Assembly: GCA_023397655.1 (NCBI GenBank) | Contig: JAEWTW010000023.1 | Location: 24,745-88,744, forward strand | Source: Bacillota bacterium | GTDB taxonomy: Bacteria; Bacillota; Clostridia; Christensenellales; SZUA-584 | Length of the DNA: 64,000 nt | Direction of reading: 5' to 3' | Shown: positions 19,129 to 28,532 of the stretch, piece after piece | How positions within the stretch are numbered: position 1 is the stretch's first letter | How the letters are laid out: the number at the start of each line of letters is the position of its first letter | Program-made: the position numbers and the translations under genes | The notes under the pieces: generated by a model | Seen by the model: only the letters and a program-made list of their open reading frames with translations | What the model was told of the DNA's origin: nothing | Databases searched by the model: none

Positions 19129-20181
19129 CTAGAAGTGTTCTTCAATATAACCGGCAAAAATGCCGAGGATGTCATCTTCCGAAAATGTACCGATCAGTTC
19201 GCCCTTTGCGAACAGCGCCGCCTTGCCTGCGCCGCCCCCCGCAATGCCGATGTCGGCATGACGCGCCTCACCCGGCCCGTTGACAACGCAGCCCATCACC
19301 GCCGCCGTCACCGGCTTGTCCAGTTCAATCAGTATACGCTGCACTCTGTCCGCCAATTCGGCCACGTTGATGCCGGTGCGCGCGCAAGTGGGGCAGCTGA
19401 TGACCTCAGGGTAAAACGTACGAACCCCTGCGCTCTGCAGTATGCGCTTCGCGGCGTCCACCTCCAGCACCGGATCGCCCGTGATGGAAACGCGGATGGT
19501 ATCGCCGATGCCGTCCAGCAGCAGTGCTCCCAAGCCCACTGCGGATTTAACGATGGCGCTTTCATATGTTCCCGCCTCGGTGATGCCGATGTGCTGCGGT
19601 GCGTCGCACATCTTCGCGAAGTCACGGACTGCCTGTACACAAACGGGCACCGACGACGCCTTGATGGAAACCACCACGCTGTCAAAGCCCATGTCGTACA
19701 CCGCGCGCACCCAGTTGACGGCGCTCTCAGCCAGCGCCTGCGCCGTGGGGCTGCCGTACTTTTTGAGCAGCTGCGGCTCAAGCGAACCCGCGTTTACACC
19801 CACGCGCAATGATGCCCCGTTCGCTTTGGCACAGGCCACCACCGTCTCCAGCGCATTCTCACCGCGCAGATTTCCAGGATTGATGCGCACCTTGTCCGCA
19901 CCGTTCTCCAGCGCCAGCACTGCGAGTTTCGGGTCGAAATGCACGTCCGCAATCAGCGGAATATGAATGTTCTTTTTGATTTCACGGAAAGCAGGGGCGC
20001 ATTTGGCATGATAAAAGGCGCAGCGCACCGCTTCACAGCCCACCGCCTCAAGGCGGTGGATCTGCTCGAGCGTGGCTTGCGCGTCCGCCGTATCCGTGTT
20101 GGTCATTGATTGTATCAGGCAAGCGCTGCCGCCGCCGATGGCGGAGCCGCCAACCGATACCCTTCTTGTATATGTGGGCAT
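19129..20181 (-). CDS. ispG: 4-hydroxy-3-methylbut-2-en-1-yl diphosphate synthase IspG
   Basis: IspG is the iron-sulfur reductase of the penultimate MEP-pathway step. The 350-aa protein contains CPTCARTGINV and MGCVVNGPGEARHADIG, which supply the [4Fe-4S] ligands. With dxr two genes upstream and uppS beyond, the cluster covers isoprenoid synthesis and its use for undecaprenyl carrier. Four bases separate it from rseP. Confidence 0.96.
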   Translation of the reverse strand: MPTYTRRVSVGGSAIGGGSACLIQSMTNTDTADAQATLEQIHRLEAVGCEAVRCAFYHAKCAPAFREIKKNIHIPLIADVHFDPKLAVLALENGADKVRINPGNLRGENALETVVACAKANGASLRVGVNAGSLEPQLLKKYGSPTAQALAESAVNWVRAVYDMGFDSVVVSIKASSVPVCVQAVRDFAKMCDAPQHIGITEAGTYESAIVKSAVGLGALLLDGIGDTIRVSITGDPVLEVDAAKRILQSAGVRTFYPEVISCPTCARTGINVAELADRVQRILIELDKPVTAAVMGCVVNGPGEARHADIGIAGGGAGKAALFAKGELIGTFSEDDILGIFAGYIEEHF

Positions 20182-20185
20182 AAGC

Positions 20186-21214
20186 TTACCCGAAAAGCCT
20201 GACGATATCTTTGTACGCGATGAATATGAACAAACCGATAAACAGTGCGAATCCGATCAGATGAATAACACCCTCCACGTTGCGCGGCACCGGTCTTCTG
20301 AAAAGCTTCTCTATACCGATGAAAACCAACCGGCCGCCATCCAGCGCGGGCAGCGGCAGCAGATTAAACACTGCAAGGCTCGCGTTGATGACGACACCCA
20401 ATCTGAGAACATTCTCAAAGCTGCTGCGGATGGCTGTCCCCAGCATCTCCACCATGCCCACCGGCCCGACCACGTTCTCCAACCCCTTACCGGCAAACAG
20501 GCCGAAAAATGCCAGCAGTGTTTCACGGATCAACAGAAACATCCACTTGAAGGACAGCGCCAATGCCTCCCCGACTTTGTATGTCACGCGCTGATAACCA
20601 AGCACGAAGCCGACGCGGTAGGCATCGTCTTTCTCATAATAACGGTAGGGTATTTCGAACGACAGCGTTTCTCCGCCGCGCTCCACCACAATGGGCATCG
20701 ACACGTTATCGGATTCTCGCTTGGCTGATTCAAACTCCATCGCGAAATCCATCTGCACGCCGTTCATCGACAATATCACGTCGCCGGTCTGAAGTCCCGC
20801 TTCCTCCGCCGTGCTGCCTGCTTCCACTTCGCCCACCGTGGGCACATATTCTCCGAAGAAGCCGAGCATAATCACGACAAGCAATAAAGCGAAAATGATG
20901 TTGAAAATGGGGCCCGCGGCGATGGTCAGCGCACGACGGCCTGCTGGCTGCCGATTAAACGCCAGCGAATCGTCCAGTTCCTCGTCCTCGCCGTAGAACT
21001 TGGTGAAGCCGCCGAGGAACACCCAGCGGATGGAATATATGATGTCGTTCTTGACCCAGCTTTTTATTTTGGGGCCAAAGCCGACGGCAAATTCGACGAT
21101 CTTGATGCGGCACGCCCGGCCGATGCTGTAATGGCCCAGCTCGTGCACCATGATGATAACGCCGATAAACAGCAGCGCCACTATAAAACTCAAAATGTTC
21201 AATATCGTATCCAA
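20186..21214 (-). CDS. rseP: Site-2 intramembrane zinc protease RseP
   Basis: RseP-type proteases cut transmembrane substrates such as anti-sigma factors and remnant signal peptides. The zinc motif HELGH lies in the first membrane segment, a PDZ domain follows, and the C-terminal NLLPLPALDGGR motif is complete. A GTG at 21220 directly abuts AGGAGG, whereas the TTG at 21214 is six bases from it, so TTG is the better start (342 aa). It sits in the usual dxr-rseP-ispG order. Confidence 0.94.
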   Translation of the reverse strand: MDTILNILSFIVALLFIGVIIMVHELGHYSIGRACRIKIVEFAVGFGPKIKSWVKNDIIYSIRWVFLGGFTKFYGEDEELDDSLAFNRQPAGRRALTIAAGPIFNIIFALLLVVIMLGFFGEYVPTVGEVEAGSTAEEAGLQTGDVILSMNGVQMDFAMEFESAKRESDNVSMPIVVERGGETLSFEIPYRYYEKDDAYRVGFVLGYQRVTYKVGEALALSFKWMFLLIRETLLAFFGLFAGKGLENVVGPVGMVEMLGTAIRSSFENVLRLGVVINASLAVFNLLPLPALDGGRLVFIGIEKLFRRPVPRNVEGVIHLIGFALFIGLFIFIAYKDIVRLFG

Positions 21215-21273
21215 GCGCACCCTCCTTTTTCTATCATTATATCAATATAAATGTGTCGAAATACGTACCATTA

Positions 21274-22416
21274 TTAAATATTATTGTAAACGAAATCCTT
21301 AACCTCTTTATCAGTGGTGTAAATCTCGATCAAAGAGTTGCCCGGCAGATGCGCAAACTTGTTCATCGCGAACGCCACGCTCTTCTCGATATCGCCGAAC
21401 CTGATCTTCTTTTCGAGGAATAAATCCACCGCCGCTTCGTTGGCCGCGTTCATGATCAGAGGCATGGAGCCGCCCTCTTTGAGCGCGTCCATCGCGTGCC
21501 GCAAGCACGGAAACTTGTTAAGATCGGGCTCATGGAACGTCAGATTTCCAATCTTGGTGAAATCCAGATGCCCCACCACGCTGTCCAGCCGCTCGGGATG
21601 TCCGAACGCGTACTGTATGGGCTCGCGCATGTCCGTCGGCCCCAGCTGTGCGATCACGGCACCGTCGTTGTACTCGATCATCGAATGGATGATGCTCTGC
21701 CGGTGTACCACCACGGATATCTTCTCCGGCGGAACATCGAACAGCCATCGGGACTCAATAATCTCCAGCCCCTTGTTCATGTAGGTCGCACAGTCCACCG
21801 TTATCTTCTTGCCCATGCGCCAGTTGGGGTGCCGCAGCGCCTGTTCCACCGTTGCTTTTTCGATATCTTCCTTGCTCCAGTCGAAGAAAGGCCCGCCCGA
21901 TGCGGTCAATATGATGCGCCGGAGGCCGGTGGTGTCCACGCCGCCGAGGCTCTGGTATATCGCGCACAGCTCGCTGTCCACCGGGAAAATTTCCGACTTG
22001 CTCGTTTTTTGCTTTTCCTTCACGATGTGCCCGCCGCACACCAGCGATTCCTTGTTGGCCAGCGCGACATTGATGTCCTTGTCCAGACATTCGATCAGCG
22101 GCGGCAGACCCGCGATGCCCACCACGGCGATCAGAACGATGTCCGGCTCCCCCGCACTGCACGATTCCAGCAGTGCCTGTATGCCAAAGCCCGTGCGTAC
22201 ACCCTTGGGAACCTTTTTCTCAAATTCAGCATCTCCCGGGCACCCGGTTACGCCCACATAACATGCGCCAAACTTGTTTGCCAGCGCCAGCAGCTCGTCC
22301 GAGCCGTGATGCGCCGTCATCGCCGTCACGCGGAAACGGTCAGGGAATTTCTCAATGATGTCCAGCGCCTGCCGGCCGATTGATCCAGTTGCGCCCAGTA
22401 TTGCAATTTTTTTCAT
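21274..22416 (-). CDS. dxr: 1-deoxy-D-xylulose-5-phosphate reductoisomerase
   Basis: Dxr makes 2-C-methyl-D-erythritol 4-phosphate, the committed MEP-pathway step, using NADPH. The 380-aa protein begins KKIAILGATGSIGRQALD, a classic nucleotide-binding start, and has ALANKESLVCGG and the substrate loop TASGGPFFDW. Eleven bases separate it from cdsA. Confidence 0.96.
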   Translation of the reverse strand: MKKIAILGATGSIGRQALDIIEKFPDRFRVTAMTAHHGSDELLALANKFGACYVGVTGCPGDAEFEKKVPKGVRTGFGIQALLESCSAGEPDIVLIAVVGIAGLPPLIECLDKDINVALANKESLVCGGHIVKEKQKTSKSEIFPVDSELCAIYQSLGGVDTTGLRRIILTASGGPFFDWSKEDIEKATVEQALRHPNWRMGKKITVDCATYMNKGLEIIESRWLFDVPPEKISVVVHRQSIIHSMIEYNDGAVIAQLGPTDMREPIQYAFGHPERLDSVVGHLDFTKIGNLTFHEPDLNKFPCLRHAMDALKEGGSMPLIMNAANEAAVDLFLEKKIRFGDIEKSVAFAMNKFAHLPGNSLIEIYTTDKEVKDFVYNNI

Positions 22417-22427
22417 TATTCTTTCCT

Positions 22428-23231
22428 TTATGCCACAATGATCGTATAGAAAGCAAAAACGGCGGGGGCTATGAACAGCACGCTGTCAAGCCGGTCCATC
22501 GCGCCGCCGTGTTCTCCCATAATACGTCCAAAATCCTTAATACCAAAGCGTCGCTTCACTGCCGACGCCGCGAGGTCTCCCACCTGTGCCAGTACCGACA
22601 ACGCCGCACCCAGCGGCAGATACCACCAAGTCGGCAGGCTCAGTCCGAATACCGGCTGCAGCAGCACCGCCAGCGTATACACGCCTGCCGTGCCAAACAC
22701 CGTACCGCATATCGCGCCCTCCACCGTCTTCTTGGGGCTGATGGATTCGGCCAGCTTATGCCGGCCCAACAGTCGCCCGCCAAAGTACGCGAAGGTATCG
22801 GTGATGACCGCCGCGCCGAACGCGACGATGAGCAAAAAGCGCGAGCTGCTTGGGTCCGGCGTGCACAGTATGCCCAGCAGCGAACCGAAAAACAACCCGG
22901 GGTAAGCCATCGGCAGCACGGTAAACAGCCCGTCCACCACGCTGCGGCCCGAAAACACCAGCGTGGCAAACACCACCATCACACCGACCGTCAGCAGTAT
23001 CGCCACGCCAGACTGACCGCCGAGATACTGGTACGTGGGATACAGCAGTACCGCAAACGCGTACCCGACGGCGCGCATCGGCTTGGACACGGTCGATGCT
23101 GCGTTCATCATTTCATGCACACACAGTACACCCACCAGCGCGACGACCAACTTTGCGTATAACCCATGCAGCCACACCACAGACACCAGCAGCGCCAGAG
23201 CCGGTATGGCGATGAGAACCCTTTTCAGCAA
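22428..23231 (-). CDS. cdsA: Phosphatidate cytidylyltransferase
   Basis: CdsA makes CDP-diacylglycerol for phospholipid synthesis in the membrane. The protein is highly hydrophobic with about eight membrane segments and carries the C-terminal signature SPKKTVEGAICGT followed by HGGAMDRLDSVLF. The open frame runs to 23279 and would overlap uppS, but a TTG at 23231 has GGAGGGG six bases upstream, giving MLKRVLIAIPALAL (267 aa). I use that start. Confidence 0.93.
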   Translation of the reverse strand: MLKRVLIAIPALALLVSVVWLHGLYAKLVVALVGVLCVHEMMNAASTVSKPMRAVGYAFAVLLYPTYQYLGGQSGVAILLTVGVMVVFATLVFSGRSVVDGLFTVLPMAYPGLFFGSLLGILCTPDPSSSRFLLIVAFGAAVITDTFAYFGGRLLGRHKLAESISPKKTVEGAICGTVFGTAGVYTLAVLLQPVFGLSLPTWWYLPLGAALSVLAQVGDLAASAVKRRFGIKDFGRIMGEHGGAMDRLDSVLFIAPAVFAFYTIIVA

Positions 23232-23275
23232 CGTCTGCCCCTCCACAATACTCCGGACAGTACATCCTTCCGGAA

Positions 23276-24037
23276 TCAAAGACCACCGAAACGTCGGCCG
23301 CGGCCGGCGTAATCAGCCAGCGCTTTTTCGTACTCCGCTTCGTCAAAATCCGGCCAGTAAGTGCCGGTAAAATATAATTCGGCGTAGGCCAGCTGATACA
23401 GCAAAAAGTTGCTGATGCGCGCTTCCCCGCTTGTACGGATCAGCAAATCCGGATCCGGTTCGCCTGCCGTATACAACATGGATGATATCCATTTTTCATC
23501 CACATCTTCCGGCTTTACACCGGTTGTCAGCGCCTTTTTCACCGCTTCCACCAGCTCCTGACGCCCGCCATAGTTGATCGCCATATTGACGGTCAGTCCG
23601 GTGTTATCCTTCGTCGTCTCAATCGCGCGCGATATCTCCGCCTTCACCTTATCGGGCAACCCGCTCATATCACCCAAAGTACGGATGCGAACGTTCTTCT
23701 CGTGCAGCTCGGGCAGTTCCTTTACCAGGTATTCCACCAGCAGCGACATCAGCACATTCACCTCGCCTTCGGGGCGTTTCCAGTTCTCAGTGGAAAACGC
23801 AAACAGAGTCAGATATCGTATGCCGATATCCGAGCTCATGCGGATGATGGTGCGTACACGCTCAACGCCCGCACGGTGCCCCGCGCTGCGCGGCAAGCCG
23901 CGCTTTTTGGCCCAGCGCCCATTGCCGTCCATGATCACAGCCACGTGCGCAGGCAGACGCTGCGTGTCGATCTGGCCGTAAATATGCGTATCCGGCCGAC
24001 GGCGCCGGCCAAACAGTATATCCGCTATAACGCCCAA
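23276..24037 (-). CDS. uppS: Isoprenyl transferase (undecaprenyl diphosphate synthase)
   Basis: UppS condenses isopentenyl diphosphate units into the C55 carrier for cell-wall precursors. The motifs VAVIMDGNGRWAKKRGLPRSAGH and LTLFAFSTENWKRP, and the C-terminal DLLIRTSGEARISNFLLYQ, are diagnostic. The open frame starts at 24088, but AGGAG at the end of the preceding small gene is seven bases from a TTG at 24037, the likelier start (253 aa). Confidence 0.95.
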   Translation of the reverse strand: MGVIADILFGRRRRPDTHIYGQIDTQRLPAHVAVIMDGNGRWAKKRGLPRSAGHRAGVERVRTIIRMSSDIGIRYLTLFAFSTENWKRPEGEVNVLMSLLVEYLVKELPELHEKNVRIRTLGDMSGLPDKVKAEISRAIETTKDNTGLTVNMAINYGGRQELVEAVKKALTTGVKPEDVDEKWISSMLYTAGEPDPDLLIRTSGEARISNFLLYQLAYAELYFTGTYWPDFDEAEYEKALADYAGRGRRFGGL

Positions 24038-24047
24038 ACCGTTACTC

Positions 24048-24248
24048 CTAACCTGCCTGTGTCTTGAATTCAGACACGGTGATCTCAATGCTATTATTGC
24101 CAGCGCTTCGCTGACGTATAACGCGAGTTGAATCCGCTCCGTCTACGCCGCGCCGGGACCTGTATTCGCTGCGTTGAACCTCAAATCCCAGCTTTTCCAG
24201 CACGGTTTTGGCTTCATCCTCACGCAGCCCTATGACGCAGGGCGTCAT
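24048..24248 (-). CDS. Free-standing PASTA-domain small protein
   Basis: This 66-aa protein looks like a single PASTA domain, a module that usually binds muropeptides as the extracellular part of Stk-type kinases or PBPs. The typical pattern is VIGLREDEAKTVLEKLGFEV near the N-terminus, ending in IEITVSEF. It has no signal peptide, membrane segment or other domain. Its ATG overlaps the frr stop by four bases, and the uppS ribosome site overlaps its stop, so it is tightly locked in the operon. Function unknown. Confidence 0.75.
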   Translation of the reverse strand: MTPCVIGLREDEAKTVLEKLGFEVQRSEYRSRRGVDGADSTRVIRQRSAGNNSIEITVSEFKTQAG

Positions 24249-24808
24249 ACCGACATAATCTCTTTCTCTTTTTCCTTCACGAGATCGTCGATCTGTTTGG
24301 TATATTCGTTCGTCAGCTTCTGCACTTCTTCTTCCAGATCGTTGAAATCGTCCTCTGTGATTTCGCTCACCTTTTTCGCCTTTTTGAACGACTCGTTTGC
24401 GTCCCGCCGAATGGAGCGCACCGCCACTTTGGCTTCCTCGCCCTTCTTATGGATACTCTTGGCCAGGTCCTTGCGGCGTTCCTCTGTCAGCTCAGGTATC
24501 ACCAGACGGATCACCTTGCCGTCGTTGGTCGGGTTGATGCCAAGGTCCGACTTTTGAATCGCCTTTTCCACTTCGCCGATCATCTTCGCGTCCCAGAGGG
24601 AAATCACCAGCATACGCGGCTCGGGCGCAGATACGTTGCCAATCTGGCTAAGCGGCGTCGGCGTACCGTAATAATCCACCGTGATGCCATCCAGCAGCTG
24701 CGGGTTAGCCCGGCCTGCTCTGATGTGTGACAAATCTTTTTTAAAAACGGCGATGCTCTTCTCCATTTTAGATTTGGCCGTTTCCAGCGCTTCATTATTG
24801 ATCTGCAT
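24245..24808 (-). CDS. frr: Ribosome recycling factor
   Basis: Frr splits terminated ribosomes with EF-G. The 187-aa protein shows the family landmarks IRAGRANPQLLDGITVDYYG at the head of the domain and the charged helix RRDANESFKKAKK near the C-terminus. It lies 42 bases after pyrH and overlaps the PASTA gene by four bases. Confidence 0.97.
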   Translation of the reverse strand: MQINNEALETAKSKMEKSIAVFKKDLSHIRAGRANPQLLDGITVDYYGTPTPLSQIGNVSAPEPRMLVISLWDAKMIGEVEKAIQKSDLGINPTNDGKVIRLVIPELTEERRKDLAKSIHKKGEEAKVAVRSIRRDANESFKKAKKVSEITEDDFNDLEEEVQKLTNEYTKQIDDLVKEKEKEIMSV

Positions 24809-24850
24809 AAACTTAACCTCCTGTCAAATTTTTGCCCTTAAGCGTTTATT

Positions 24851-25561
24851 TTATGGCGCGGAATTGATCCGCGTCCCGATATTCTCTCCTGTCACCACAC
24901 GTTTGATGCCATCCTCTACATCGAGGCCGAAGCATACGATGGGAATCTTGTTGTCCATGCACAGTGAAACCGCCGTGGTGTCCATCACTGAAAGCCCCTG
25001 ATTGATCACGTCGATATAGCTGATGAAGTCATACTTCTTCGCATCCGGGTTCAGCTTGGGGTCACTGTCGTATACGCCGTCCACATTTTTTGCCAGCAGA
25101 ATCAGCTCCGCCTCTATCTCAGCCGCTCTGAGAGCCGCCGCCGTATCCGTAGAGAAATACGGATTGCCGGTGCCGCAGGCGAATATCACCACGCGCCCCT
25201 TCTCCAGATGCCTCATCGCCCGCAGCCGGATATACGGCTCAGCGATGGCGCGCATCTCGATAGCGGTCATCACCCGTGTCTGCATGCCCTTGTTCTCCAG
25301 CGCGTCCCGCATCGCAAGAGCGTTGATCACGGTGGCCAGCATGCCCATATGGTCTGCCGTCGTGCGGTCCATACCGACGCCGCTGCGGCCGCGCCAGATG
25401 TTGCCGCCGCCCACGATGATGCCGATTTCGACGCCCATTCTCGCCACTTCGATCACCTGATCGGCCACCTGGCTCATCACGTCGAAATCAAATCCCGACT
25501 TGCCGCTGCCCGCCAGGGCTTCTCCGCTGATCTTCAGTATTATTCTTTTGTATTTTGGCAT
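24851..25561 (-). CDS. pyrH: UMP kinase
   Basis: PyrH phosphorylates UMP to UDP. The 236-aa protein begins YKRIILKISGEALAG and has the GGGNIWRG nucleotide loop and TDTAAALRAAEI, all typical of the bacterial hexameric enzyme. It follows tsf across a 113-base gap holding a strong hairpin terminator. Confidence 0.97.
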   Translation of the reverse strand: MPKYKRIILKISGEALAGSGKSGFDFDVMSQVADQVIEVARMGVEIGIIVGGGNIWRGRSGVGMDRTTADHMGMLATVINALAMRDALENKGMQTRVMTAIEMRAIAEPYIRLRAMRHLEKGRVVIFACGTGNPYFSTDTAAALRAAEIEAELILLAKNVDGVYDSDPKLNPDAKKYDFISYIDVINQGLSVMDTTAVSLCMDNKIPIVCFGLDVEDGIKRVVTGENIGTRINSAP

Positions 25562-25633
25562 AAAACACTTCCTTCCTTATTACCTGCAGTCGTCCGGTGT
25601 TCGGATACCACAAACATTCAAGTGGTATTGCAG

Positions 25634-25662
25634 AAAAGGGAGAGCTGTCCCGCGGCTCTCCC
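25634..25662 (-). terminator. Terminator/attenuator between tsf and pyrH
   Basis: On the minus strand GGGAGAGC and GCTCTCCC form a perfect eight-pair stem around a nine-base loop, followed by TTTT. Since pyrH and the following genes run on in the same direction, it is probably a partial terminator. Confidence 0.75.
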
Positions 25663-25674
25663 CCTGTTACCAAC

Positions 25675-26322
25675 TTATTTGGAAGCCTGTTTCATGACCT
25701 CTTCCACAAAATCATCTTTTCTCTTTTCCAGACCTTCACCCATTTCGTAGCGGGTAAAGCGCCGGATGGATATCTTCTCGCCCATCTCACCGATCTTCTC
25801 GCTCACCAGATCCTTGATCGACTTGTCCGGATCCTTTACGAACGGCTGCTCGACGAGGCAGAATTCCTTGTAGTACTTCTGGATGCGGCCTTCCACCATC
25901 TTATCGATGATCTTTTCGGGCTTGCCCTCGGCCAGCGCCTGCGCACGCAGTATCTCCTTCTCGTTCTCTATCACCTCAGCCGGTACTTCGGAAGGCTCGA
26001 GGTAGAGCGGATTGGCAGCCGCGATCTGCATCGCGATATCCTTCACCAGCGTCTTGAACGCCGGCGTCTTGGCCACAAAGTCGGTCTCGCAGTTCACTTC
26101 CACCAGCACGCCGATCTTGCCGCCCATATGAATGTAGCTTTCCACAACGCCTTCCGCTGCAATGCGGCCGGCCTTTTTCGCTGCGGACGCAAGACCCTTC
26201 TCGCGCAGCACCTTAATGGCTTCGTCCACGTTGCCTTCACATTGTGTCAGCGCGTTCTTGCAGTCCATCATTCCGGCGCCTGTTTTTTCCCTGAGCGCCT
26301 TAACATCACTTGCCGTAATCAT
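25675..26322 (-). CDS. tsf: Translation elongation factor Ts
   Basis: EF-Ts reloads EF-Tu with GTP. The N-terminal UBA-like region VKALREKTGAGMMDCKNAL and the core motif VEVNCETDFVAKTPAF are diagnostic. The protein is 215 aa, the compact single-core form. It follows rpsB by 33 bases. Confidence 0.97.
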   Translation of the reverse strand: MITASDVKALREKTGAGMMDCKNALTQCEGNVDEAIKVLREKGLASAAKKAGRIAAEGVVESYIHMGGKIGVLVEVNCETDFVAKTPAFKTLVKDIAMQIAAANPLYLEPSEVPAEVIENEKEILRAQALAEGKPEKIIDKMVEGRIQKYYKEFCLVEQPFVKDPDKSIKDLVSEKIGEMGEKISIRRFTRYEMGEGLEKRKDDFVEEVMKQASK

Positions 26323-26355
26323 TATATTTCACACTCTCCTTGTGTACAAATTGCC

Positions 26356-27135
26356 TTATTCCTGTGTTCCCTCTGCGTCCACCACGTATGCTTCTTCCAC
26401 GCCGTCAGCCGAGTCGTCACGCACTTCGGCTGGCGCCACGTCCACCAGCTGCTCGCCCTGCTTGGCTTCCAGCACGGCGTCGGCCATCTTGGATGCCAGC
26501 AGCTTGACCGCACGGATGGCGTCGTCGTTGCCGGGGATCACGTAATCGATCTCGTCGGGATCGCAGTTGGTGTCCACGATGCCCACCAGCGGGATGTTCA
26601 GCGAATGCGCTTCCGCGATGGCAATGCGCTCCTTGCGCGGGTCCACGATGAATATGACGCCCGGGAGTTCCTTCATGTTCCGGATTCCGCCCAGGTTTTT
26701 CTGAAGTTTCTCATGCTCATGGCGAAGTTTGATAACTTCCTTCTTGGGCAGCAGCGCAAACTCGCCGTTCTCTTCCATCTTCTCGATTCTCTCGAGACGC
26801 CGAATACGGCTGCGGATGGTCTTGAAGTTGGTGAGCATGCCGCCCAGCCACCGCTGGCTGACGTAATACATACCGCAGCGCTGCGCTTCCTGCTCAACAG
26901 ATTCCTGCGCCTGCTTCTTGGTGCCCACAAACAGCACGGTCTTTCCTTCCATCACTGCATCGCGTACAAAAAAGTACGCATGCTCCACCATTTTCACCGT
27001 CTTCTGCAGGTCGATGATGTAGATGCCGTTGCGTTCCGTGAAGATGTATTTCTTCATCTTGGGGTTCCAGCGACGTGTTTGGTGCCCGAAATGAACACCC
27101 GCTTCTAAAAGCTGCTTCATTGAAATGACTGACAT
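26356..27135 (-). CDS. rpsB: 30S ribosomal protein S2
   Basis: S2 is a small-subunit protein of 259 aa. It begins VISMKQLLEAGVHFGHQTRR and has the signature VDPRKERIAIAEAHSLNIP. A strong promoter lies about 110 bases upstream. The C-terminal tail is acidic and longer than the core, as in many Clostridia. Confidence 0.97.
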   Translation of the reverse strand: MSVISMKQLLEAGVHFGHQTRRWNPKMKKYIFTERNGIYIIDLQKTVKMVEHAYFFVRDAVMEGKTVLFVGTKKQAQESVEQEAQRCGMYYVSQRWLGGMLTNFKTIRSRIRRLERIEKMEENGEFALLPKKEVIKLRHEHEKLQKNLGGIRNMKELPGVIFIVDPRKERIAIAEAHSLNIPLVGIVDTNCDPDEIDYVIPGNDDAIRAVKLLASKMADAVLEAKQGEQLVDVAPAEVRDDSADGVEEAYVVDAEGTQE

Positions 27136-27180
27136 ATTTTCCTCCTCGTTTTTATCCTCCCACCGCGTCGTCTTTGTTGC

Positions 27181-27210
27181 ATAACCCGGATTTCTTTACC
27201 GGGCACGAAT
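27181..27210 (-). promoter_or_regulatory. Leader hairpin before rpsB
   Basis: In the rpsB leader, CCCGG and CCGGG flank a nine-base loop. It could be an autoregulatory site for S2 or simply leader structure; the match to any known S2-binding leader is not established. Confidence 0.3.
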
Positions 27211-27244
27211 GCACAAATCGGCAGTGGTGTGACATACATTGTGG

Positions 27245-27273
27245 ATTATAGCACAGGGTTTTTCGATAATCAA
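27245..27273 (-). promoter_or_regulatory. Promoter of rpsB-tsf and the downstream run
   Basis: TTGATT (27273-27268) and TATAAT (27250-27245) are spaced by exactly 17 bases on the minus strand. It is the only strong promoter I found for the long rpsB-to-polC gene run. Confidence 0.75.
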
Positions 27274-27356
27274 TAATTAATTGTTCTTCCATGAGGCTTC
27301 TTTGGAGCGCTCAGGCTGCTGCAAACCCCGTTTTATATCGGACTTTTTTCGAAAAC

Positions 27357-28406
27357 CTACTCGGCAGTATTTGTGTCCGGTTTGTTTTTCAGGCGTTTGA
27401 TGGACAGCACCTCATCGAACACCACCAGCAGGCTGCCCACGATCAGCATCATGTAGTAGGTCAGGAAACGCCAGATCAGCATCGCCACTGCGGTTGCCGC
27501 TCCAAAAAACGGCCCGAAGAACAATAGGAACCCGCCTTCGGAGGCTCCGGCCGCACCGGGCAGCGGTACAAACGACACAGCCAAAAACAGCATCGCCTCC
27601 ATCGTGAAAATGTCTATGATGTTGTTCGCCGAATATCCGAAGGACAGATATATCAGGTACGGTATGACGAACAGGAACGACAGATTCAGCACAGAGATAA
27701 AGTACGAGCCCAATGCGCGCAGTTTATACTTGGAAATATACGCTGCCGCTGTGTGATAATCGTCTATTGTGTGTTCAAAGTTTTCATTCGTCCGGTCTTT
27801 GTCTTTGACAATTTTAAATCTGCAAAGCAGAGAAATCAGTCCGCGTCCGATCTTCATCACCAGCTTCTTGTTGATGATGGTCAGAATGATGAACACCACT
27901 GCCGCCAGATTTACCAAAAAGCCGAGCACCGCCAGCCAGAACGCTTCATTGTGGTTGGTATAAAAATAAGCCCCGCGCAGGCACATGCCGGCAATGTAAA
28001 TGGAGCAAAGAGACAGTTCGTAGATGACGAACTTGATACAGACGATACAGGTGGCCGTGCCTACCGGCATTTTATTGCGGCGCATATAGACCACCTGCAT
28101 AGGCTGCCCGCCGGAGGACGACGGAGTCAGCGCACAGTAGTAAAGCCCGATAAGCCCCACCTTGATGGATTGAAGCAGAGGCTCCTTCTTATACATATAT
28201 TTAGTGATATCGTGAAGCAGCAATGCGTCCATCAGCCAATACAGCAGCAGTGCCGCCACACAGGAAAACAGCCACCAGATATTAAAATTCTCCAAAGCGC
28301 GGCCAATCTCCTCAAGATCTGCCGCAAACAAAAGAATGACGATGATCGCTACTATCGTCACGCCCATATATATGAAGCTGAATAAATGCGTCTTTTTCTT
28401 TTTCAT
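27357..28406 (-). CDS. YbhN/UPF0104-type membrane protein (LPG synthase TM-like)
   Basis: This 349-aa integral membrane protein has about eight hydrophobic segments and the family motifs LTPSSSGGQPMQ and VPLPGAAGASEGGF. The family corresponds to the flippase-like region of lysylphosphatidylglycerol synthases without the aminoacyl-transfer domain. Such proteins often pair with glycosyltransferases making glycolipid anchors, and a GT4 enzyme lies just upstream here. A lipid flippase role is inferred from that context. Confidence 0.85.
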   Translation of the reverse strand: MKKKKTHLFSFIYMGVTIVAIIVILLFAADLEEIGRALENFNIWWLFSCVAALLLYWLMDALLLHDITKYMYKKEPLLQSIKVGLIGLYYCALTPSSSGGQPMQVVYMRRNKMPVGTATCIVCIKFVIYELSLCSIYIAGMCLRGAYFYTNHNEAFWLAVLGFLVNLAAVVFIILTIINKKLVMKIGRGLISLLCRFKIVKDKDRTNENFEHTIDDYHTAAAYISKYKLRALGSYFISVLNLSFLFVIPYLIYLSFGYSANNIIDIFTMEAMLFLAVSFVPLPGAAGASEGGFLLFFGPFFGAATAVAMLIWRFLTYYMMLIVGSLLVVFDEVLSIKRLKNKPDTNTAE

Positions 28407-28532
28407 TAACCCTCCGCAATCGCTGACAGCATCATACCAGATAAGCCTGAATAAATCAAGAAACCCCTGTCCATCCCTTTGGTGTCCGGGTAGCAGCGGG
28501 TCACTGTTTTTGGTGCTATCAGCCCGGGTCGG

